Positions 1 to 5,912 of a stretch of 5,912 nt of DNA are shown piece by piece. The notes beneath the pieces were generated by a model. It did no database searches and had not been told where the DNA came from. It saw only the letters and a program-made list of their open reading frames with translations. How positions within the stretch are numbered: the first letter of the stretch is position 1; the number at the start of each line of letters is the position of its first letter. The position numbers were made by a program, and so were the translations under genes. The stretch comes from Ruminococcus sp. (GTDB lineage: Bacteria > Bacillota_A > Clostridia > Oscillospirales > Ruminococcaceae), in the NCBI RefSeq assembly GCF_024684275.1, contig NZ_JAIKXF010000121.1, positions 1 through 5,912 of the forward strand, in the 5' to 3' direction.

Positions 1-975
1 CTCTTCCTCAGTCGGAAGGTATGTGAAATACTTTGAAGCGAATATCTGGTTATTGCCTTCTGGCAGAGTATATTTTACAATTGCATCATTTTTCTCAGCA
101 CACAGCACGATACCGATAGGAGGATTATCTCCCTCGTTCATAAGCTCTCTTGTGTAGTAATTAACATACATCTGCATCTGTCCCAGATCCTGATGTGTCA
201 GTTTATCAGTTTTCAAATCAAACAACACAAAGCATTTGAGGATATAGTTGTAAAAAACAAGGTCAATGAAGAAGTCCTGCCCGTCAAGAGTAAAACGCTT
301 TTGCCGTGATACAAAGGAAAAGCCGCGTCCAAGCTCCAAAAGGAACTGCTGTAGATGGTCTATCAGAGCCTGTTCTATATCGCTTTCATATACATGGGTA
401 TCAGGCTTTATCTGTAGAAATTCCATGATATACGGGTCTTTTATCGCTTTCTCATACTCTGGCTTTGGCGTGCTGGTTTGTATTTCCGCTGCCACCGAGG
501 ACTTGTCCTTGCTTGCAAGCAGCCGCTGATAGTACATCGTATTGATCTGCCTTTCAAGCTGGCGGACGCTCCACGCTGATTTTGCACATTCTTCTGTGTA
601 AAAATCACGGGCAGGCTTATCGGCTATCTTCATAAGTATGCGATAATGCGACCAGCTCAATTCGGCACACAGTGTGTGCCGATTCGGGAAACAGCTATAA
701 AACTGACGCATTGCACGCAGATTTCGCTCTGTAAAGCCTTTTCCGAATTCGGCGGTAAGTTTGTCAGATAGGTACTTCAAAAGATTTTTGCCATACTCAG
801 CTCTGTCATTTTCTCCGCAAGCCTTGTATATCTGCTCGCCAATCTCCCAGTAAGCAATTACCATTGCAGTATTGACAGCGGCATACACTTTATTTTGCGC
901 TGTTATAACAAAAGAACGTATGGAAGTATATATATCCTCTGAATTGCTCTCAGATTTTATGATTTCATTATCCAT
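1..975 (-). CDS. yhcG: YhcG/DUF1016-family PD-(D/E)XK nuclease, 3' end cut by window edge
   Basis: I translated the minus strand by hand: 325 uninterrupted codons from ATG at 975 to the window edge, with no stop, so the C-terminus is missing (probably a few tens of residues, judging from my memory of family length). The N-terminal half (about residues 15-150) matches the DUF1016 N-terminal helical domain, with segments such as AYWEIGEQIY, FTERNLRAMR and LSWSHYRILM. The C-terminal half is the YhcG nuclease domain: EQALIDHLQQFLLELG near 201-216, FIDLVFYN with D238, the D253-L-K255 pair and GQMQMY with Q266. D238, D253, K255 and Q266 are the likely metal/catalytic set; the more usual ELK is DLK here. 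The family is often found beside type I restriction genes; its role there is unsettled and a DNA nuclease is the usual prediction. ATG975 is preferred over in-frame ATG990 because GAGGG (984-988) lies 8 nt upstream and ATG990 would sit only about 11 nt from the predicted transcript start. Family call is confident; biological role is not. Confidence -1.
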   Translation of the reverse strand, partial: MDNEIIKSESNSEDIYTSIRSFVITAQNKVYAAVNTAMVIAYWEIGEQIYKACGENDRAEYGKNLLKYLSDKLTAEFGKGFTERNLRAMRQFYSCFPNRHTLCAELSWSHYRILMKIADKPARDFYTEECAKSAWSVRQLERQINTMYYQRLLASKDKSSVAAEIQTSTPKPEYEKAIKDPYIMEFLQIKPDTHVYESDIEQALIDHLQQFLLELGRGFSFVSRQKRFTLDGQDFFIDLVFYNYILKCFVLFDLKTDKLTHQDLGQMQMYVNYYTRELMNEGDNPPIGIVLCAEKNDAIVKYTLPEGNNQIFASKYFTYLPTEEE

Positions 976-1007
976 AGGGTTCGCCCTCATTTCCTGATGA
1001 TACACCT

Positions 1008-1036
1008 ATTATACCATACTTAGCCCTATTTTTCAA
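1008..1036 (-). promoter_or_regulatory. Sigma-A promoter of the yhcG-family gene
   Basis: On the minus strand there is a TTGAAA -35 box (1031-1036) and a perfect TATAAT -10 box (1008-1013), separated by exactly 17 bp, with a TG one base upstream of the -10 (extended -10). The predicted start is near 1001, giving a leader of about 26 nt before ATG975. This is a strong housekeeping-type promoter by sequence; no operator is evident over it. Confidence -1.
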
Positions 1037-1062
1037 GAGATTTCTCGGCAAACATTCCATAA

Positions 1063-1355
1063 ACAGAGTGTATTATTCAACAATATAATATTGCCGAAAG
1101 CTATAGCAATTGTATGTTCTCTTGTGATATTGTAGTATACGAGTATAAAAATGCGATCCGTATAATCTTGTTTCAGAAAAACTCTTTGTTAATGATAAAA
1201 CACTGATTTATTATTACTATAGAAACGAAACATCGAAAAATAACTTCATTGATGATAGCATAAAAGGTAGCTTGAATATCAAGCTGGTTGATAATAAACT
1301 GTCTGTTATTAAGTATATATACAGGAATACTCCTACTGATAATGACTCAATATGA
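1063..1355 (+). pseudogene. Possible frameshifted remnant of a small gene
   Basis: Two open stretches in different frames run end to end. The first (1063 to about 1151) follows a TAA and includes the peptide CDIVVYEYKN; the second (from about 1152 to the TGA at 1353-1355) contains LIYYYYRNE, GSLNIKLVDNKL and VIKYIYRN. They join at an A-run (1147-1151), where one indel would fuse them into about 97 codons of hydrophilic, protein-like sequence. The second stretch has no in-frame ATG and the first has no convincing ribosome-binding site. I do not recognise the family. It could equally be chance open frame in AT-rich DNA, hence the low confidence. Confidence -1.
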
Positions 1356-1429
1356 AAACGAAGTGCAGGTATCGTTGAACTTACATTAATTTTTTTATAT
1401 TTTATTGTAAGACTGTTTATAGATTTTAA

Positions 1430-1458
1430 TTGACATTTGTAGCGAATTGTGCTATAAT
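1430..1458 (+). promoter_or_regulatory. Consensus sigma-A promoter of the hsdR operon
   Basis: A perfect TTGACA (1430-1435) and perfect TATAAT (1453-1458) are separated by 17 bp, with TGC just upstream of the -10 (TG at 1450-1451), an extended -10. The predicted start is near 1465, leaving a leader of about 38 nt to ATG1503. Nothing resembling a terminator follows in the gaps between the four rightward genes, so this promoter probably drives all of them. A fully consensus promoter on a restriction gene suggests it needs repression or post-transcriptional control; see the palindrome overlapping its start. Confidence -1.
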
Positions 1459-1479
1459 TATAATTGGTAAATTATAATT
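1456..1479 (+). repeat. Repeated 10-bp palindrome over the transcription start (candidate operator)
   Basis: AATTATAATT occurs twice (1456-1465 and 1470-1479), separated by GGTA. Each copy is its own reverse complement, so the pair is at once a direct and an inverted repeat. It begins inside the -10 box and spans the predicted start (about 1465). Bound protein here would block initiation; as RNA only the distal part would be in the transcript. Pure A/T palindromes arise easily in AT-rich DNA, so operator function is inference. Confidence -1.
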
Positions 1480-1485
1480 TTTTGT

Positions 1486-1492
1486 AAAGGAG
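1486..1492 (+). promoter_or_regulatory. Ribosome-binding site of hsdR
   Basis: AAAGGAG lies 10 nt before ATG1503, slightly longer than the 6-7 nt spacing of the downstream genes. It fixes the hsdR start. Confidence -1.
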
Positions 1493-1502
1493 TGCAGAAA
1501 TT

Positions 1503-4241
1503 ATGACGCCTGAACAGAAAGCAAGAAAAATAATTGATGAAAAGCTACTAACTTCTGGTTGGATAATTCAAGATGTTAAAAGATTAAATCCTAATGCTGC
1601 TGTCGGCGTCGCTGTACGCGAATTTCCGACAGATACTGGGCCTGTTGACTACGCACTTTTCGTAAACGGAGCACCCGTCGGAGTAATTGAAGCTAAGAAA
1701 AGTGAAGAAGGAGAGAATATAACAACTGTCGAAGGACAGTCTTCTCGTTATGCCAACAGCACATTTAAGTGGATCAAGTGTGATTACAAGATAAGATTCG
1801 CATATGAATCTACAGATAAGCTCACTCGCTTTACTGACTACAATGATGAGAAATACCGTTCAAGAACAGTGTTTTCATTCCATAGGCCGGAAACATTAGC
1901 CAGCCTTATAAGAAGAAATGACACTATCAGAAACAATATGAAGCATTTCCCAGAGTTTGACGGTACAGGATTTCGTGATTGTCAAATTGTTGCTATAAAA
2001 AATCTGGACAATTCTTTAACAGAAAACAAGCCAAGAGCTTTAGTTCAGATGGCAACAGGTGCTGGTAAAACTTTCACAGCTATAACTGCCGCTTATCGTA
2101 TGCTTAAATTTGGCAAGATGAACCGAATTCTATTTCTTGTTGATACCAAGAGTCTTGGCGAGCAGGCTGAACGTGAATTCCTCGCGTATCGTCCGAATGA
2201 TGATAATCGTTCTTTTTCGGAAATATACGGTGTTCGCAGGCTTAAAAGTTCATACATACCGTCTGATGTGCAGATATGCATCAGCACAATCCAAAGAATG
2301 TATTCCATTCTCAGCGGAGAAGAAACTGATGAGTCTATAGATGAGATTTCGCTTGAAGAAGTAACCTCACTTGAAAGAAAATCTCCAAAAGAAGTAGTAT
2401 ACAATGAGAAATATCCACCTGAATTTTTCGACTGCATAATTGTTGATGAATGCCACAGATCCATTTATAATGTGTGGAATCAGGTGCTTGAATACTTCGA
2501 TGCATTTATAGTTGGACTTACTGCAACTCCGGATAAACGCACATTTGCGTATTTCAATCAGAATATTGTAAGTGAGTATTCAAGAGAACAGGCTATTATA
2601 GACGGAGTAAATGTTGGCGAGGATATCTTTCTTATTGAAACAAATGTAGGAAAAAATGGCGCTCATATCATGAAGCAGCTTATTGAGTCGCGTAATCGTA
2701 TGTCAAGAGAAAAACGCTGGAAGCAGCTTGATGAAGATGTTGACTATAAGGCTTCTCAGCTTGATCGTGATATTGTCAATACAAGTCAGATAAGAACTGT
2801 TATAAAGACGTTTAAAGAAAACTTGTATACGAAACTATTTACGAGACGTAAAGAAGTTCCCAAAACACTGATATTTGCCAAAACTGATAGTCATGCTGAC
2901 GATATAATACAGATTGTTCGCGAAGAATTCGGTGAGGGCAATGAATTCTGTAGGAAGGTTACTTACTCAGCTTCCAATCCAGAAACCGTACTGGCTGAAT
3001 TCAGGAATAGTTACTATCCAAGGATAGCTGTTACTGTAGATATGATAGCTACAGGCACAGATGTCAAGCCTATTGAATGCTTGATTTTTATGCGTGATGT
3101 TCGCAGCAAGAACTATTTTGAGCAGATGAAAGGCCGTGGAACGAGAACTCTCGGCAAGGATGATCTTCAGAAGGTTTCCCCGTCCGCAACGGATAATAAA
3201 GACCATTTTGTTATCGTTGATGCTGTTGGTGTTACAAAGTCCAAAAAAACTGAAACAAGGACACTTGAACGTAAGCCTACTGTTTCTATGAAGGAGCTTA
3301 TGCTCAATGTTGCACTCGGTGCAAAGGACGAGGATACGCTGACTTCTCTTGCAAATCGACTTGTACGCCTTAACAGTCAGATGACTATGGAGGAACGTAA
3401 GGAATTTGAGGAGAATATCGGAACACCTGCAGGTAAACTCGCTGAAGCGCTCCTCAACGCCTTTGACGAAGAGGTAATTAAGCAAACAGCAGTTAACACA
3501 TTTCAGGCCGCTGAACCTGATGAAGAACAGCTGAATGAAGCTCAGAAAGCATTGATCGCTGACGCAGTAAAACCTTTCTATGATCCCGACACAAGAGATT
3601 TTATTGAAAATATCCGCAGAAGTCATGAGCAGATAATCGACAACGTCAATCTTGATACTGTTCTGTTCGCAGACTTTGACTCCGAGCAGGAAAAGAACGT
3701 TGACAGGACTATTCAGACGTTCCATGAGTTTATAGAAGTAAACAAGGACGAGATAATTGCACTTCGCATCATTTACAACGAGAGTTACAAAAACCGTCCT
3801 ATGGCGATAGAAAGCCTGAAAAAGCTGTATGAAAAGCTGAAAAACAAGGGCATCACTGTCGAGCGCCTGTGGGACTGTTATGCCATAAAAAAGCCTGATA
3901 AGGTAAAGCGAGGCACAATGGCTCAGCTTACCGATCTTATTTCTATTATACGCTTTGAAATGGGATATACCGATAATTTGCAACCTTTTGCGGACAAGGT
4001 CAACTATAATTTCATGCAATGGACTCTTCGCAGGAATGCAGGTGCGGTTCACTTTACAGAGGAGCAAATGGAGTGGCTCAGGCTTATAAAAGATCACATT
4101 ATAGCTTCACTCAGCATTGAACCCGATGATCTTGACCTCAATCCCTTTGACCATAAGGGCGGTCTCGGCAGGTTTTATGAGGTTTTCGGGGACAGCTATG
4201 AGGAATTATTAATGGAAATGAATGAGGTATTGGTTGCATAA
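1503..4241 (+). CDS. hsdR: Type I restriction enzyme R subunit, EcoEI type (DEAD/DEAH helicase-nuclease)
   Basis: 912 aa. HsdR is the motor and DNA-cutting subunit of type I restriction-modification: with HsdM and HsdS it pumps unmodified DNA using ATP and cleaves away from the recognition site. The N-terminal nuclease domain shows D49 (VDYALFVNG) and E63-A-K65 (GVIEAKKS), a PD-(D/E)XK pattern. The superfamily 2 helicase follows: Walker A ATGAGKT (184-190), Ia-like FLVDTKSLGEQ (211-221), DECH box (315-318), motif III LTATP (339-343), motif IV TLIFAK (455-460), ATGTD (516-520) and QMKGRGTR (541-548). The QMKGRGTR form and the roughly 300-residue C-terminal tail (from about 600) fit the EcoEI_R_C class. 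All key catalytic residues are present, and length fits the class, so it looks intact. It is first in the operon; the next gene starts 11 nt after its stop. hsdM and hsdS are not in the window. Sampled 60-base rows are about 40% GC early and 47% late in the gene. Confidence -1.
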   Translation: MTPEQKARKIIDEKLLTSGWIIQDVKRLNPNAAVGVAVREFPTDTGPVDYALFVNGAPVGVIEAKKSEEGENITTVEGQSSRYANSTFKWIKCDYKIRFAYESTDKLTRFTDYNDEKYRSRTVFSFHRPETLASLIRRNDTIRNNMKHFPEFDGTGFRDCQIVAIKNLDNSLTENKPRALVQMATGAGKTFTAITAAYRMLKFGKMNRILFLVDTKSLGEQAEREFLAYRPNDDNRSFSEIYGVRRLKSSYIPSDVQICISTIQRMYSILSGEETDESIDEISLEEVTSLERKSPKEVVYNEKYPPEFFDCIIVDECHRSIYNVWNQVLEYFDAFIVGLTATPDKRTFAYFNQNIVSEYSREQAIIDGVNVGEDIFLIETNVGKNGAHIMKQLIESRNRMSREKRWKQLDEDVDYKASQLDRDIVNTSQIRTVIKTFKENLYTKLFTRRKEVPKTLIFAKTDSHADDIIQIVREEFGEGNEFCRKVTYSASNPETVLAEFRNSYYPRIAVTVDMIATGTDVKPIECLIFMRDVRSKNYFEQMKGRGTRTLGKDDLQKVSPSATDNKDHFVIVDAVGVTKSKKTETRTLERKPTVSMKELMLNVALGAKDEDTLTSLANRLVRLNSQMTMEERKEFEENIGTPAGKLAEALLNAFDEEVIKQTAVNTFQAAEPDEEQLNEAQKALIADAVKPFYDPDTRDFIENIRRSHEQIIDNVNLDTVLFADFDSEQEKNVDRTIQTFHEFIEVNKDEIIALRIIYNESYKNRPMAIESLKKLYEKLKNKGITVERLWDCYAIKKPDKVKRGTMAQLTDLISIIRFEMGYTDNLQPFADKVNYNFMQWTLRRNAGAVHFTEEQMEWLRLIKDHIIASLSIEPDDLDLNPFDHKGGLGRFYEVFGDSYEELLMEMNEVLVA

Positions 4242-4246
4242 AGGAG
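4241..4246 (+). promoter_or_regulatory. Ribosome-binding site overlapping the hsdR stop
   Basis: AAGGAG begins on the last base of the hsdR TAA and lies 6 nt before ATG4253. This arrangement favours translational coupling, so the putative HEPN protein would be made along with HsdR. Confidence -1.
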
Positions 4247-4252
4247 AAAACT

Positions 4253-5395
4253 ATGGAGAATAAACTACGTGAAGATCTTTGGAAGTCAATCCAAGCTCAT
4301 TATGAACGTAATGACTATACTGAAGCTGTAAGAGATGCTATATTTCATACAAGTGAACTATTAAGAGAGTTAAGTGGTATAGATGATAAAGATGGTACAA
4401 CATTGATTAACGAAGCTTTGTTGGGAAAAGATCCGTCTATTCTCGTTAATAAAAATGAAACTACAACAGAACGAGACATACAACAAGGTATAGGTTTCGC
4501 TTTTAAAGGAATAATGCAATCGGTTCGTAATTTAATAAGCCACGAAAAATTCACCTATACTCAAAATGAAGCAGAAGCAATTATACTTTATATTAATTAC
4601 CTTTTGAATCAAGTAGATCATTCGGGCGGAGTCACTAAAATTGATAATATAATGGAGCTGCTCTATGATGAAGATTTTACTTGTTCAGAGGAGTATGCTG
4701 AACTTCTGTTGAAAGAAGTTCCTGTAAAAAAACGATACGATTTGCTATTAAAACTGTTTTTAAATAGAGAACGATTACCACAACATCAACTCAGATACTT
4801 CATTAATCAATTGTACAGCGCTCTTTCTAAAACAACAAAAGCAGATTTTTGTAAAGTTGTAAGTAAAAACTTGATGAAATGCAAAGATGATAAAAGCCTG
4901 AGAATGTATATTCATTATTTCATGGATGCTACATATTTGGAAATTGATAAACTTGCTCAATTAAGATTAGAGGATCTAGTATATAAATCAATAAAAAATG
5001 GCGAAGTTGAGTATTATAGCGATGATGATTTTAGTCCTGCTGAGATGAGATGCAATTCAAAGGGGACATTAGGAACTTGGCTAAATGACAGAATTGAATT
5101 ACTGAGTAATAAAGATAATATTATAAATACAATATCCGAAAAAATGTTTTCATCAATAAATGAGCAGAGATATGTATTCGAGTATTTCAGCTGTTATTTT
5201 AAAGAGCCATCTTCTTTTGATGATCGAGAAGTAAAAAAGATAAAACAACAATTAACAGACGGGAATGCATTATTCCAGAGGTGGCTTGAAGCTCCTATTG
5301 AGGTATTTGAAATTAAAGAGTACACCGATTTATTCGGAGAAGAATATGCTAAATGCAAAGAAATCAATGCTCAAATAGAAGAGTATCCATTTTAA
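4253..5395 (+). CDS. TIGR02391/Hypoth_ymh-like protein with HEPN-type RNxxxH motif and an unrecognised C-terminal region
   Basis: 380 aa, second gene of the hsdR operon. Residues about 15-120 resemble the TIGR02391 (Hypoth_ymh) family: EAVRDAIFHTSELLREL (24-40), a GTTLINEALLG stretch (48-58), the PSILVN segment (61-66), and a GIGFAFKGIMQSVRNLISHEK-type ending (79-99; key residues R92, N93, H97). R-N-x-x-x-H is the active-site motif of HEPN ribonucleases, so an RNase or toxin-like role is plausible. This is inference from motif and context, not proof. Residues 125-380 are predominantly charged and helical-looking, with an acidic SDDDF patch (256-260); I recognise no domain there and see no signal peptide or membrane segment, so the protein should be cytosolic. 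Two sampled 60-base rows are about 28-32% GC, clearly lower than hsdR, suggesting separate acquisition. The start is fixed by AAGGAG at 4241-4246. Alternative view: a structural or abortive-infection partner without RNase activity. Confidence -1.
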   Translation: MENKLREDLWKSIQAHYERNDYTEAVRDAIFHTSELLRELSGIDDKDGTTLINEALLGKDPSILVNKNETTTERDIQQGIGFAFKGIMQSVRNLISHEKFTYTQNEAEAIILYINYLLNQVDHSGGVTKIDNIMELLYDEDFTCSEEYAELLLKEVPVKKRYDLLLKLFLNRERLPQHQLRYFINQLYSALSKTTKADFCKVVSKNLMKCKDDKSLRMYIHYFMDATYLEIDKLAQLRLEDLVYKSIKNGEVEYYSDDDFSPAEMRCNSKGTLGTWLNDRIELLSNKDNIINTISEKMFSSINEQRYVFEYFSCYFKEPSSFDDREVKKIKQQLTDGNALFQRWLEAPIEVFEIKEYTDLFGEEYAKCKEINAQIEEYPF

Positions 5396-5396
5396 C

Positions 5397-5402
5397 AAGG
5401 AG
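5397..5402 (+). promoter_or_regulatory. Ribosome-binding site that sets the start of the 68-aa gene
   Basis: AAGGAG lies one base past the preceding TAA and 7 nt before ATG5410. It selects ATG5410 over an in-frame ATG at 5353, which lies inside the upstream gene. Confidence -1.
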
Positions 5403-5409
5403 AATCACT

Positions 5410-5616
5410 ATGAATTTTATTGAATCACTTTGTTTTTCAAAGTTTTACGCAGTTGCATTTGGATTAGCACCAAGAAGTTCTATAACAAAACCAGAATTTG
5501 ACATTGCAGTTGAATGCTTAAAGAAAATGGTTGATCAAAACATAAATCTCACGCATGAACAAAAAGAGTGTCGAAAACTATTAATTGACTTTGCAAAGGA
5601 ACAAACAAAATGGTAA
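5410..5616 (+). CDS. Small hypothetical protein, 68 aa
   Basis: Third gene of the hsdR operon, starting 14 nt after the previous stop and ending 10 nt before the next start. The frame is also open upstream to ATG5353, but that would overlap the preceding gene by 43 nt and add a basic, arginine-rich 19-residue stretch read from the end of that gene; the AAGGAG at 5397 makes ATG5410 the real start. The product begins MNFIESLCFSKFYAVAFGL, a mildly hydrophobic start without a lysine/arginine-rich lead, so not a clear signal peptide. From about residue 27 it looks helical and charged (PEFDIAVECLKKMVDQ, then HEQKECRKLLIDFAKEQ). I do not recognise the family. Its position behind a candidate HEPN RNase makes an antitoxin or partner role possible, on location only. 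Confidence -1.
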   Translation: MNFIESLCFSKFYAVAFGLAPRSSITKPEFDIAVECLKKMVDQNINLTHEQKECRKLLIDFAKEQTKW

Positions 5617-5620
5617 GGAG
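5617..5620 (+). promoter_or_regulatory. Ribosome-binding site of the zinc-ribbon gene
   Basis: GGAG follows the TAA of the 68-aa gene directly (AAGGAG if the last two stop bases are counted) and lies 6 nt before ATG5627. It is the third downstream start in this operon with a site touching or next to a stop codon. Confidence -1.
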
Positions 5621-5626
5621 AAACAT

Positions 5627-5912
5627 ATGGGACTGTATGAAGGCATAAAGGATGCTATCGGCATAGCACAAAAAGCAGATAATATTGAGCTTTATAAGCA
5701 ACTTCTCGATTTAGGAGCACAAGCTTTGGATATGCAGGCTGAGATTGCACAACTTCGTGAAGAAAATGCTAAATTAAAAAAGGCTAATGATTTAGAAAGC
5801 AGAATAATAATGCATAAAGAAAACTACATCACTCTTAAAGATGATGCAGATGAGATCCATTATTGTCCTAATTGTTGGGGATTGAATAAAAAGCTTATTC
5901 CTAAAACTGAAA
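5627..5912 (+). CDS. Coiled-coil protein with zinc-ribbon half-site, 3' end cut by window edge
   Basis: 95 complete codons from ATG5627 with no stop before the right edge. The N-terminus MGLYEGIKDAIGIAQKADN is followed by a helical stretch (about 20-60) with heptad-like leucines and charges (YKQLLDLGAQALDMQ, then IAQLREENAKLKKAN), a probable coiled coil. Then comes a short beta-like segment (ENYITLKDD) and C80-P-N-C83-W, half of a four-cysteine zinc ribbon whose second pair should lie beyond the window. The pattern fits a set of small uncharacterised coiled-coil/zinc-ribbon proteins that I recall from Firmicutes accessory regions; I know no proven function. Likely cytosolic, self-associating, possibly nucleic-acid or protein binding. 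It shares the operon with hsdR through the chain of closely spaced genes. Confidence -1.
   Translation, partial: MGLYEGIKDAIGIAQKADNIELYKQLLDLGAQALDMQAEIAQLREENAKLKKANDLESRIIMHKENYITLKDDADEIHYCPNCWGLNKKLIPKTE

Larger units (their letters stand above)
976..1502. other. Divergent AT-rich intergenic region
   Basis: This 527-bp gap lies between two divergently transcribed genes. Its left edge carries the leftward promoter (1008-1036) and its right edge the rightward promoter (1430-1458) plus a palindromic repeat. The middle (about 1063-1355) has a possible degraded reading frame, listed separately. A small inverted repeat, AGCTTGA/TCAAGCT with a 3-nt loop (1269-1285), lies inside that frame and has no T-run, so I do not call it a terminator. 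From 1360 to 1429 I see only T/A-rich sequence. I recognise no tRNA, riboswitch or CRISPR repeats. Confidence -1.

Noticed and set aside
266..529. Plus-strand open frame within the yhcG gene
   Set aside because: It is opposite the conserved nuclease domain on the minus strand and its product is cysteine/serine/arginine-rich with no family resemblance.
976..990. Upstream in-frame ATG at 990 for the yhcG gene
   Set aside because: It would be about 11 nt from the predicted transcript start with AGGAA almost touching it; ATG975 has GAGGG at 8 nt.
1269..1285. AGCTTGA/TCAAGCT hairpin as a terminator
   Set aside because: The stem is 7 bp and AT-rich with no following T-run, and it ends no evident gene.
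1380..1411. CTTACA/TGTAAG inverted repeat flanking a T-rich stretch
   Set aside because: Only 6 bp with a 20-nt A/T loop; expected by chance in such AT-rich DNA.
2093..2464. Antisense open frame in the 5' half of hsdR
   Set aside because: It overlaps the helicase motifs coded on the plus strand and shows serine-rich shadow composition.
3243..3249. Run of seven A in hsdR as a programmed frameshift site
   Set aside because: The reading frame (AAA AAA ACT) does not match the -1 slippery heptamer arrangement, and the frame continues intact through the conserved C-terminal region.
2967..4097. Long open frame (376 codons) antisense to hsdR
   Set aside because: It lies wholly within the intact hsdR gene, has a cysteine- and isoleucine-rich antisense-like composition and no recognisable domain; it is a by-product of hsdR codon use.
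5353..5409. Earlier start for the 68-aa gene
   Set aside because: It would overlap the previous gene and lacks a ribosome-binding site, whereas AAGGAG sits 7 nt before ATG5410.

Overview
The window looks like a piece of a defence island from a low-to-moderate-GC Gram-positive bacterium. A Clostridia member of the Ruminococcus/Lachnospiraceae type is my guess. The evidence is AAGGAG ribosome-binding sites at almost every gene, two near-perfect sigma-A promoters with 17-bp spacers, AT-rich intergenic DNA, and tight operon packing. The genus is inference only.

Layout: (1) Positions 1-975, minus strand, hold the 5' 325 codons of a YhcG/DUF1016-family PD-(D/E)XK nuclease that runs off the left edge. 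It has its own promoter at 1008-1036. (2) Positions 976-1502 are a 527-bp divergent intergenic region. It holds two outward-facing promoters, a possible frameshifted remnant of a small gene (about 1063-1355), and a repeated palindrome over the predicted transcription start of the rightward operon. (3) Positions 1503-5912, plus strand, are a four-gene operon. It encodes an EcoEI-type type I restriction R subunit (HsdR, 912 aa); a 380-aa protein with an N-terminal TIGR02391/Hypoth_ymh-like domain carrying an HEPN-type RNxxxH motif; an unrecognised 68-aa protein; and the start of a coiled-coil protein with a CPNCW zinc-ribbon half-site, cut by the right edge. Genes are 10-14 bp apart, and each downstream gene has an AAGGAG site touching or next to the preceding stop codon.

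Reading: HsdR supplies the ATP-driven translocase and DNA nuclease of a type I restriction-modification system, but neither hsdM nor hsdS is in the window. In their place, directly behind hsdR, comes an accessory cassette with a candidate HEPN RNase. This recalls, without proven homology, the anticodon nuclease PrrC encoded within a type I hsd operon. The most interesting hypothesis is a two-layer defence in which DNA restriction is backed by an RNA-targeting suicide enzyme, with the two small proteins as possible partners or regulators. The cassette is visibly more AT-rich than hsdR and yhcG, which would fit a separately acquired module.
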